From assembly GCA_008081175.1 (NCBI GenBank), contig VMCW01000092.1, positions 1 to 12,354 of the forward strand: a stretch of 12,354 nt of DNA. Direction: 5' to 3'. This document shows positions 6,391 to 12,354 of the stretch, piece after piece. The translations under genes were made by a program, and so were the position numbers. Positions within the stretch are counted from its first letter, which is position 1, and each line of letters begins with the position of its first letter. The DNA comes from Flavobacteriaceae bacterium. GTDB lineage: Bacteria > Bacteroidota > Bacteroidia > Flavobacteriales > Flavobacteriaceae. Below the pieces are notes generated by a model, which worked only from the letters and a program-made list of their open reading frames with translations, had not been told where the DNA came from and ran no database searches.

Positions 6391-7077
6391 ATGAAAATTG
6401 AAAAATTATATAGAGACAATACCACAGATAGTGGTGAAGATCATCATTCTTCAAATGTTAAAACCCCCTTACGAAAGGACGCTTTTGACAAAAGTGATGA
6501 AGAAAAAATACACCTAATTCAGGAGCATGTACGCGCAATTCTAGATACTTTAGGCATGGACTTAGAGGACGACAGCATAAAGGGAACTCCTCTTCGAGTC
6601 GCTAAAATGTTTGTCAAAGAAACCTTTGGAGGGTTGCATCCCGACAGAAAGCCCAAAGCTTCTACTTTTGAAAATTCTTATAAGTACGGAGAAATGCTTG
6701 TAGAAAAAAACATCACGCTTTACTCTACTTGTGAGCACCACCTATTACCTATAATTGGAAAGGCGCACATTGCTTATATATCAAATGGTTCTGTTGTAGG
6801 CCTTTCTAAAATGAATCGGATTGTAGACCACTACGCCAAGAGACCACAAGTACAAGAGCGACTAACACTTCAGGTGGTTCAAGAGCTACAAAAAGTACTA
6901 GGTACAGAAAACGTCGCTTGCGTTATCGATGCCAAGCACCTTTGTGTGAACTCAAGAGGAATAAGCGATGTAGCGAGTAGTACTGTAACTAGTGAATTTG
7001 GTGGTTTATTCAAAAATGAGGAGAAAAAAAGAGAGTTTTTAGATTACATCAAACTTGACACCGATTTTAATGAATAG
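6391..7077 (+). CDS. folE: GTP cyclohydrolase I
   Basis: FolE converts GTP to 7,8-dihydroneopterin triphosphate, the first step towards tetrahydrofolate (and queuosine-type precursors); it acts in the cytoplasm as a homodecamer. The 228-residue product has a variable N-terminus of about 35 residues, then the helical region and the catalytic core. Zinc ligands are C114 and H117 in CEHHLLP and C185 in HLCVNSRG, matching Cys110, His113 and Cys181 of the E. coli enzyme; H116 and H183 match its catalytic histidines. The segment GLSKMNRIVDHYAKRPQVQERL (split as GLSKMNRI, VDHYAKRPQVQERL) and the final TVTSEFGG are also characteristic. All key residues are present, so a zinc-dependent type IA enzyme is expected. 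Its end overlaps the start of cysS by 8 bases. Confidence 0.97.
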   Translation: MKIEKLYRDNTTDSGEDHHSSNVKTPLRKDAFDKSDEEKIHLIQEHVRAILDTLGMDLEDDSIKGTPLRVAKMFVKETFGGLHPDRKPKASTFENSYKYGEMLVEKNITLYSTCEHHLLPIIGKAHIAYISNGSVVGLSKMNRIVDHYAKRPQVQERLTLQVVQELQKVLGTENVACVIDAKHLCVNSRGISDVASSTVTSEFGGLFKNEEKKREFLDYIKLDTDFNE

Positions 7078-8548
7078 CAATTTAACTGTTTATAATTCTC
7101 TTAAAGGTGAAAAGGAGGTATTTCAACCGATACTCCCTGGACATGTAGGAATGTATGTTTGTGGTCCTACAGTTTACAGTAATGTCCACTTGGGAAATTG
7201 CAGAACTTTCATTTCTTTTGATTTAATATACCGTTACCTCACCCACTTGGGATACAAAGTGCGCTATGTACGCAATATCACCGATGCAGGACACTTAGAG
7301 AATGACGCAGACGAAGGAGAAGATCGCATTGCCAAGAAAGCTAGGTTGGAGTCTATTGAACCCATGGAGGTAGTGCAACGCTACACTGTAGATTTTAGGG
7401 ATACAATGGCGAAATTTAATGCTTTACCACCTAGTATTGAACCTACTGCTACGGGACATATCGTGGAACAAATAGAACTGATTAAAGAAATTTTGGATCA
7501 GGGTTATGCTTATGAAGTTAATGGCTCTGTCTATTTTGACGTTATTAAGTTCAATAAAGACACCCTTTATGGAAAACTGAGCGGTAGAAGAATTGAAGAT
7601 CTCATACACAATACTCGTGCATTAGAAGGACAGAGCGATAAAAAGAATCCTCAAGATTTTGCACTTTGGAAAAAAGCAGAACCAGTACACATTATGCGAT
7701 GGCCTTCACCTTGGAGCGATGGCTTTCCAGGGTGGCATTTGGAATGTACTGCAATGAGCAGAAAGTATTTAGGCAATCAATTTGATATACATGGCGGAGG
7801 GATGGACCTTAAATTCCCTCATCATGAGTGTGAAATCGCACAAGCAGAATCCATTGACAAGACTCCACCCGTTAACTATTGGCTACATGCAAATATGCTA
7901 ACCTTAAACGGTAAAAAAATGGCGAAATCCACTGGAAATAATATTCTACCAGGGGAAATGTTCAGCGGAGAAAACACTCTTTTTTCAAGATCTTTTTCTC
8001 CAATGGTAGTGCGCTTTTTCTTTTTACAGGCACATTACAGAAGCATTGTAGATCTGAGCGAAGCTGCTTTAGAAGCCTCTGGAAAAGGCTATCAACGCCT
8101 AGTGGAAGCTTTAGACAATCTGGATACCATAGATTTTTCAAAAACTACAACTGGATTTGATCTTTTGCAATGGAAAGAAAGGTGTTATGAAGCAATGAAT
8201 GACGACTTCAATAGCCCCCTCTTAATTGCGCATTTGTTTGATGCTGTAAAATTCATCAATGCTGTTGTAAATGAAAAAAGCTCGATAAATAAAGAAGATT
8301 TAGAAAACCTAAAACAAAGTCTAAATGTCTTTTTTTATGATGTCCTAGGCCTTAAAAAACCTGAAACGAAGAATCAAACAAAGAATCAAAGTACACTAGA
8401 GGGAACACTCTCTTTACTTCTTGAATTGAGAAATAAAGCTAGACTGACTAAAGATTTTGAAACTTCTGATTTAATACGAGAAGAACTCTTAAAATTAAAT
8501 GTTCAAATCAATGATACTGCAGAAGGGAGTAGTTTTAAAATCAATTAA
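7070..8548 (+). CDS. cysS: Cysteinyl-tRNA synthetase
   Basis: This class I synthetase charges tRNA-Cys. I chose the ATG at 7070 (492 residues) over a TTG at 7055 because family members begin close before the LTVYNSL-type strand. The ATG gives an 8-base overlap with folE (ATGAATAG), typical of translational coupling. The HIGH motif is H40-L-G-N43 and the KMSKS loop reads K283-M-A-K-S287, followed by TGN. Zinc ligands fit C31 (MYVCGPTVY), C226 (WHLECTAMS), H251 and E255 (in FPHHECE), the same spacing as the E. coli enzyme. The segment PGEMFSGENTLFSRSFSPM looks like an insertion after the KMAKS loop. The C-terminal helical DALR-type domain is present and short. The gene lies in an apparent operon between folE and yidD. 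Confidence 0.97.
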   Translation: MNSNLTVYNSLKGEKEVFQPILPGHVGMYVCGPTVYSNVHLGNCRTFISFDLIYRYLTHLGYKVRYVRNITDAGHLENDADEGEDRIAKKARLESIEPMEVVQRYTVDFRDTMAKFNALPPSIEPTATGHIVEQIELIKEILDQGYAYEVNGSVYFDVIKFNKDTLYGKLSGRRIEDLIHNTRALEGQSDKKNPQDFALWKKAEPVHIMRWPSPWSDGFPGWHLECTAMSRKYLGNQFDIHGGGMDLKFPHHECEIAQAESIDKTPPVNYWLHANMLTLNGKKMAKSTGNNILPGEMFSGENTLFSRSFSPMVVRFFFLQAHYRSIVDLSEAALEASGKGYQRLVEALDNLDTIDFSKTTTGFDLLQWKERCYEAMNDDFNSPLLIAHLFDAVKFINAVVNEKSSINKEDLENLKQSLNVFFYDVLGLKKPETKNQTKNQSTLEGTLSLLLELRNKARLTKDFETSDLIREELLKLNVQINDTAEGSSFKIN

Positions 8549-8551
8549 ATC

Positions 8552-8782
8552 GTGTTTGATTTTAAGCGTGTATTAATTTTCCCTTTTCTCCTCCTAATCA
8601 AAGGATATCAAAACTTTATTTCCCCCCTCTTCCCTCCTACTTGCAGATTTACCCCTACCTGTTCTCAATACACAGTTGAAGCATTGAAAAAGTATGGTCT
8701 TTTTAAAGGAGGGTGGTTGGCTTTAAAAAGAATTTCAAAGTGCCATCCCTGGGGAGGTTCTGGCTCTGATCCAATTCCCTAA
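8552..8782 (+). CDS. yidD: Membrane protein insertion efficiency factor YidD
   Basis: YidD is a small membrane-associated protein that helps YidC-dependent insertion of inner-membrane proteins. The 76-residue product has an N-terminal hydrophobic/amphipathic helix (residues 7-17) and the family signature: YQNFISPLFPPTCRFTPTCSQY (C31, C37), then EALKKYGLFKGGWLALKRI and C64-HPW-GGSGSDPIP. The start is a GTG three bases after the cysS stop, with no nearby in-frame ATG upstream of the conserved part; this makes translational coupling to cysS likely. In many bacteria yidD sits in the rpmH-rnpA-yidD-yidC cluster, but here it follows cysS instead. Confidence 0.94.
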   Translation: MFDFKRVLIFPFLLLIKGYQNFISPLFPPTCRFTPTCSQYTVEALKKYGLFKGGWLALKRISKCHPWGGSGSDPIP

Positions 8783-8789
8783 GTATAAA

Positions 8790-8820
8790 TTTCGTTTCCC
8801 TTTGAATTTAATTACATTTA
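8790..8820 (+). promoter_or_regulatory. Weak candidate promoter for lgt
   Basis: TACATTTA (8813-8820) is one base off the TAnnTTTG -7 consensus and a TTT (8790-8792) lies 20 bases upstream. It falls in the 59-bp gap between yidD and lgt and would give a leader of about 15 bases. The match is imperfect in both elements, so read-through from the folE unit is an equally good explanation. Confidence 0.28.
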
Positions 8821-8841
8821 CAAAGTTAAAAACGACTCTGA

Positions 8842-9663
8842 ATGTACTTTACAAAAATCGATTGGGCGCCTAGTGAAACTCTTTTTAAAATTGGAAGCTT
8901 TGGCGTACACTATTACAGTCTTATGTTCATTATTGCTTTTGGGTTGGGGTATTACCTAATGAAGAAAATTTTTGATGAAGAAAAAATTTCTTTAGACTAC
9001 TTAGAGTCGCTTTTTGTCTATATGGTCTTATCCATACTCCTTGGCGCTCGTCTTGGAGATGTCTTCTTTTACAGCTGGGATTACTACCAAGACCACATTA
9101 TAGAAATATTACTTCCCATAAGAGATACACCAAATGGGTACACCTTTACAGGTTTTAGAGGCTTAGCCAGTCACGGAGCAGTAATCGGATCGTTGATTGG
9201 TCTGTATTTGTACAAAATGAAATTCAAAGAGCGTTCCTTACTATGGCTACTCGACCGAGTTACAATTCCCGTTGCTGTTGGAGCAAGTTTTGTTCGTTTA
9301 GGTAATTTCTTTAACTCCGAAATCGTTGGAAAATATAGTAGCACCAACTTTGGTGTTGTTTTTCTAAATCGGGGAGAAAGCCTTCCGAGACATCCCGCTC
9401 AACTTTATGAGGCTTTTGGTTATTTGGTGTTGTTTTTTCTGTTGAGACAAGTTTACAAAACAGAGAAAAAAAATCGTGAAGGCTATCTAATTGGGCTCTT
9501 TTTTGCAGGAATGTTCACCATTAGATTTATTATCGAATTTTTAAAAGAAAGTCAAGGTGGATTTGAAGATGTGTTAGGCATACTTTCTACGGGACAATGG
9601 TTGAGTATCCCTCTGATTATTCTCGGGATTTATTTTATGGTACGTCCTCAAAAAACCGTTTAA
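8842..9663 (+). CDS. lgt: Prolipoprotein diacylglyceryl transferase
   Basis: Lgt is the inner-membrane enzyme that moves a diacylglyceryl group from phosphatidylglycerol to the lipobox cysteine of prolipoproteins, the first step of lipoprotein maturation. The 273-residue product has about seven membrane segments (for example 24-41, 55-72, 107-124, 190-205, 215-233, 253-267). Family motifs are HYYSLMF near the N-terminus (H23, Y24, Y25), GARLGDV (68-74), RGLASHG with H111, DRVTIP (138-143), the Lgt signature VRLGNFFNSEIVG (R152, N155, E160), PRHPAQLYEA (182-191), R228 and the final GQWLSIP. HGA replaces the HGG of E. coli. All expected functional residues appear present. It abuts a lipoprotein gene, a likely substrate, on the next base. 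Confidence 0.97.
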   Translation: MYFTKIDWAPSETLFKIGSFGVHYYSLMFIIAFGLGYYLMKKIFDEEKISLDYLESLFVYMVLSILLGARLGDVFFYSWDYYQDHIIEILLPIRDTPNGYTFTGFRGLASHGAVIGSLIGLYLYKMKFKERSLLWLLDRVTIPVAVGASFVRLGNFFNSEIVGKYSSTNFGVVFLNRGESLPRHPAQLYEAFGYLVLFFLLRQVYKTEKKNREGYLIGLFFAGMFTIRFIIEFLKESQGGFEDVLGILSTGQWLSIPLIILGIYFMVRPQKTV

Positions 9664-10143
9664 ATGTTCCCTAGGTTTCCTTTTTGGATTGGAGTGATTG
9701 GACTATTATTAATCAGCTGTCTTGACAACCAAGTCAATAGAGTTACAGAAAAAGCAATTCATTTTAAAAAAGAAGGCACCCTTCGAATTGAACAAAAGGA
9801 GAAAACTCTTGCTGAATTTGATATTGAGATTGCAGATACTCCCTACGAGAGACAAACAGGCATGATGTACAGACAACATATGGAAAATAATCAAGGTATG
9901 CTTTTTGTTTTTGATCAAGCTCAGCCCTTGAATTTTTACATGAAGAATACACCACTAGCACTCGATTTAATTTTTCTAAACGAACACTTAGAAATTGTAC
10001 ACATACATAAAAATGCACTTCCCAATAATGAGCGTTCAATTCCCTCGATACAACCCGCAAAGTATGTGTTAGAGCTTTTAGCTGGAACTAGTGAAAATAT
10101 TGGACTTGCATTAGGAGATCAGGTAAATTATGTCAAAAATTAA
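9664..10143 (+). CDS. DUF192 family lipoprotein
   Basis: The function of this family (COG1430) is not established. The 159-residue product has a short signal with lipobox LLISC (Cys19) and so should be lipidated by Lgt, whose gene ends on the base before this ATG. After a linker, the DUF192 domain spans about residues 48-155. Its conserved pieces are ERQTGMMYR (62-70), GMLFVFD (78-84), FYMKNTPLALDLIFL (91-105), a Pro-rich turn around 120-131, and YVLELLAG (134-141). Family members are small compact beta-rich domains, usually secreted or lipid-anchored. The residue after Cys19 is Leu and only one acidic residue follows (LDNQ), so a clear surface-export signal is not seen. Direct abutment with lgt and a 3-base gap to the next gene imply one transcript. 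Confidence 0.9.
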   Translation: MFPRFPFWIGVIGLLLISCLDNQVNRVTEKAIHFKKEGTLRIEQKEKTLAEFDIEIADTPYERQTGMMYRQHMENNQGMLFVFDQAQPLNFYMKNTPLALDLIFLNEHLEIVHIHKNALPNNERSIPSIQPAKYVLELLAGTSENIGLALGDQVNYVKN

Positions 10144-10146
10144 ACC

Positions 10147-10665
10147 ATGGAAGAAAAGTTAAAATACCCCATAGGGAAATTTCAATGGATTGAAAACCCA
10201 AGTCAAAGTCAGTTAGAAAATGCTATTGCAATTCTTACTAGCTTTTCTGAGGATTTAGAAAAGATAGTTTCCGACTTATCTGAAGAAATTCTGAACAAGC
10301 ATTATCGTCCGGGAGGATGGACCATAGCTCAAGTTGTTCATCATCTTGCAGACAGCCATATGCATTGTTATTTGAGAATGAAACATGCTACCTTGGAAGA
10401 TAAACCTGCTATCAAAGATTATAATGAAGGGAACTGGGCAAATACAGAGGATGGTACTAGTACAAACATCGCAAGTAGCCTAGACCTCATTAAAGCACTT
10501 CATAAACGATGGGTAGTATTTTTAAATAGTCTCGAAAAACAACAATGGAAACGAAGCTATTTTCATCCTGAAAGGGAAAAATTCTATCCTTTAGATACTA
10601 CTGTACTACTGTATGCCTGGCATTGTGAGCATCACTTGGCTCACATTCAGCAAGCCTTGAACTAA
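10147..10665 (+). CDS. YfiT/BstA-like DinB-fold metal-dependent protein
   Basis: The protein belongs to the DinB/YfiT four-helix-bundle superfamily. It resembles Bacillus subtilis YfiT (BstA), a nickel/zinc-binding protein described as a putative hydrolase and bacillithiol S-transferase. The 172-residue length equals the family norm. Shared landmarks are KYPIGKF at the N-terminus, YRPGGWTIAQVVHHLADSHMH (split: YRPGGWTIAQVV, HHLADSHMH), KPAIKDYNE, HKRW and the C-terminal WHCEHHLAHI. The three-histidine metal site fits H66 (or H65), H162 and H166, the last two with the same four-residue spacing as YfiT. No signal peptide is seen, so it is cytosolic. It closes the lgt run, 3 bases after the DUF192 gene, and ends just before a strong terminator. 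The true substrate or thiol cannot be read from the sequence. Confidence 0.9.
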   Translation: MEEKLKYPIGKFQWIENPSQSQLENAIAILTSFSEDLEKIVSDLSEEILNKHYRPGGWTIAQVVHHLADSHMHCYLRMKHATLEDKPAIKDYNEGNWANTEDGTSTNIASSLDLIKALHKRWVVFLNSLEKQQWKRSYFHPEREKFYPLDTTVLLYAWHCEHHLAHIQQALN

Positions 10666-10672
10666 AAAACAA

Positions 10673-10699
10673 AAAAGCCAGATTTAAAATCTGGCTTTT
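10673..10699. terminator. Bidirectional intrinsic terminator between the DinB-fold gene and secDF
   Basis: AAAAGCCAGA (10673-10682) pairs with TCTGGCTTTT (10690-10699) around a short AT loop. The A-run to the left and T-run to the right give a U-tract on either strand. It lies 8 bases after the plus-strand stop and 22 bases after the end of convergent secDF, so it can end both transcripts. Confidence 0.88.
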
Positions 10700-10720
10700 A
10701 ATTTTTAATAAAGCAGTTGA

Positions 10721-12354
10721 TTAAGCATTTTCAGAAAGTGCTTTTTTCTTTTGGGTATCGTACATTACAGGTGTAGCAATAAATACCGAAGAATAAGTAC
10801 CTACAACTACTCCGACAATCAACGCAAACATAAACCCTTGAATAGACTCTCCACCAAAGATAAAGATTGCTAAAAGCACTAGTAAAGTGGTTAGTGAGGT
10901 ATTTAGTGTTCTGCTGAGAGTACTGTTTAAAGCACTATTTACTGTATCATCAAATTCTTTTTTGGAAGATTCATTGATAAACTCTCGAATACGGTCAAAG
11001 ACCACCACGGTATCATTCAGAGAATAACCAATCACAGTAAGAATCGCCGCGATAAAGGCTTGGTTGATTTCCATATTGAAAGGCATAAAGGTATACGTCA
11101 AAGAAAAAATACCTAAAACAATCAATACATCGTGAAATACTGCAGCTACTGCTCCGAGTGAAAACTGCCACTTTTGGAAACGCAAGAGAATGTACAAAAA
11201 TACTACAATCAATGAGCCTATTACAGCCAGGAAAGAGTTGTTTTTGATGTCATCTGCAATGGTAGGTCCCACTTTTATAGAAGACATAATTCCTATCGAC
11301 TTCTCTGAGCTTCCTTTAACAAAATCATCGTAAGTGATTCCATCGGGAAGATAAGAAAGTAAAGAAGCGTACAATTTGTTTTGTATTTCTTCATCTACAG
11401 CTATTCCCTCAACGTCTACTTTGTATTTGGTAGTGATTTTCAATTGATTTTCTTCACCAAAAGTTTTGACTTCAGCACTGCCAAAAGTATCGTTCAATAA
11501 GGAACTAATTTCAGTGGGGTTTACAGGGTTTTCAAAACGGACAGTGTAGGATCTTCCTCCAACAAAATCTACCCCTTGGTTGAGCCCTTTGCTTCCTAAT
11601 GAAGCCAAACTAATCACAATTAGAACTGCTGATATGACATAAGCAATTTTACGATTTTGTAGAAATGAATAATTCACATTGGACAAGAATCCTTTGGTTG
11701 CTTTTGTTGAGAAAGAGACCTCTTTTCCTTTTTCATTTCTTGAATCAACCAATATTCTGGTGATGAAAATTGCGGTAAATAAAGAGGTACCAATTCCGAT
11801 CAATAGCGTGGTTGCAAATCCTTTAATAGGCCCAGTACCAAAAATGAATAAAATTAAGGCGGTCAATCCAGTCGTAATGTTTGCATCCAATATTGATGAA
11901 AGAGCATTGTTAAACCCATCAGCTATAGCTTTGCGAATTCCTTTACCTCTGTTTAACTCTTCGCGTACACGTTCAAAAATCAATACATTAGCATCTACAG
12001 AGATACCAATAGTTAATACAATACCTGCTATCCCTGGTAAAGTTAAAACCGCACCAAGACCAGCCAGTATTCCAAAAATCAAGAGAATGTTAAGAAGCAA
12101 GGCAATATCTGCAAATACACCTGAACTTCCATAGTAAAAGACCATCCAAAGCAGTACGATAATTAGTGCAATCAAAAAGGAATAGATTCCAGACTCAATA
12201 GCCTCTTTTCCAAGAGAAGGACCAACTATTTCAGATTGAATGATGTCTGCAGAAGCTGGCAATTTACCAGCTCTCAGCACATTAGCAAGATCTATAGCTT
12301 CGTTTAAAGTAAAACTTCCTGTGATTTCGGAACGACCACCTGCAATAGCGCCAC
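10721..12354 (-). CDS. secDF: Protein translocase subunit SecDF, fused (N-terminal part beyond window edge)
   Basis: SecDF is the inner-membrane accessory of the SecYEG channel; it uses the proton-motive force to help pull proteins across. The frame is open to the right edge, so the GTG at 12280 is internal; 543 residues are visible of a protein that is usually about 1000. The visible SecD part has ASADIIQSEIVGPSLG, then membrane segments with PGIAGIVLTIGISVDANVLIFERVREE, containing the key SecD aspartate, and SSILDANITTGLTALILF. A linker rich in Lys/Ser leads into a complete SecF part: a first membrane segment, the periplasmic domain starting LNQGVDFVGG, and five more segments including VIGYSLNDTVVVFDRIREF. 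It ends in a polar tail KKKALSENA. Fusion of SecD and SecF in one chain is normal in Bacteroidota. The promoter is outside the window. Confidence 0.97.
   Translation of the reverse strand, partial: GAIAGGRSEITGSFTLNEAIDLANVLRAGKLPASADIIQSEIVGPSLGKEAIESGIYSFLIALIIVLLWMVFYYGSSGVFADIALLLNILLIFGILAGLGAVLTLPGIAGIVLTIGISVDANVLIFERVREELNRGKGIRKAIADGFNNALSSILDANITTGLTALILFIFGTGPIKGFATTLLIGIGTSLFTAIFITRILVDSRNEKGKEVSFSTKATKGFLSNVNYSFLQNRKIAYVISAVLIVISLASLGSKGLNQGVDFVGGRSYTVRFENPVNPTEISSLLNDTFGSAEVKTFGEENQLKITTKYKVDVEGIAVDEEIQNKLYASLLSYLPDGITYDDFVKGSSEKSIGIMSSIKVGPTIADDIKNNSFLAVIGSLIVVFLYILLRFQKWQFSLGAVAAVFHDVLIVLGIFSLTYTFMPFNMEINQAFIAAILTVIGYSLNDTVVVFDRIREFINESSKKEFDDTVNSALNSTLSRTLNTSLTTLLVLLAIFIFGGESIQGFMFALIVGVVVGTYSSVFIATPVMYDTQKKKALSENA

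Noticed and set aside
7111..7120. Strong Shine-Dalgarno-like AAAGGAGGTA inside cysS
   Set aside because: It encodes Lys-Glu-Val in the conserved N-terminus of CysRS and no start codon follows at a usable distance.
9764..10060. 98-codon minus-strand reading frame opposite the DUF192 gene
   Set aside because: It overlaps a well-supported gene in full, its product has no domain, and no promoter is seen.
11679..12134. 151-codon plus-strand reading frame opposite secDF
   Set aside because: It lies wholly antisense to strongly conserved SecDF membrane segments and has no recognisable domain or start signal.
1..12354. Mobile elements, CRISPR, phage, toxin-antitoxin or defence system
   Set aside because: All gene space is filled by conserved housekeeping or envelope genes; no transposase, integrase, repeat array or terminal repeats were found on either strand.

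Overview
The window is AT-rich and reads as chromosomal housekeeping DNA from the phylum Bacteroidota, most likely class Flavobacteriia. Four things point there. Rho carries an Asn/His/Lys-rich N-terminal insertion. ProRS is of the short archaeal/eukaryotic-like type. SecD and SecF are fused. Promoter-like sites match the Bacteroidota form (TAnnTTTG near -7, some with a TTG/TTTG-like element about 20 bases upstream), and genes start without clear Shine-Dalgarno sequences. Genus cannot be decided from the sequence alone.

Layout: (1) 1-1254 is the 3' part of rho (+), ending at a hairpin terminator shared with the convergent rpsT. (2) 1325-1711 is a minus-strand unit: a good promoter, tRNA-Glu(TTC), then rpsT (ribosomal protein S20). 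(3) 1833-3311 is proS on the minus strand. A 95-bp divergent region with candidate promoters on both strands separates it from (4) a plus-strand pair: a lipoprotein with an aromatic-rich middle and a Ser/Arg/Asn-rich tail (3407-4795), and an outer-membrane beta-barrel of the OmpP1/FadL type (4820-6331). (5) 6391-8782 is a compact run folE-cysS-yidD. (6) 8842-10665 is a second compact run: lgt, a DUF192 lipoprotein and a YfiT/BstA-like DinB-fold protein. (7) A bidirectional terminator at 10673-10699 separates this from the 3' half of secDF (minus), which runs off the right edge.

Functionally the window mixes translation (tRNA-Glu, S20, ProRS, CysRS), transcription termination (Rho), folate/pterin synthesis (FolE) and envelope biogenesis (YidD, Lgt, SecDF, two lipoproteins, one outer-membrane barrel). 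Lgt would lipidate both lipoproteins encoded here, and one of them starts on the base after the lgt stop codon.

I see no mobile element, CRISPR array, phage gene, defence system or sign of recent transfer. The least understood part is the disordered lipoprotein and barrel pair at 3407-6331. The other points worth a second look are the Rho insertion, the degenerate zinc site of ProRS and the overlapping divergent promoters upstream of proS.
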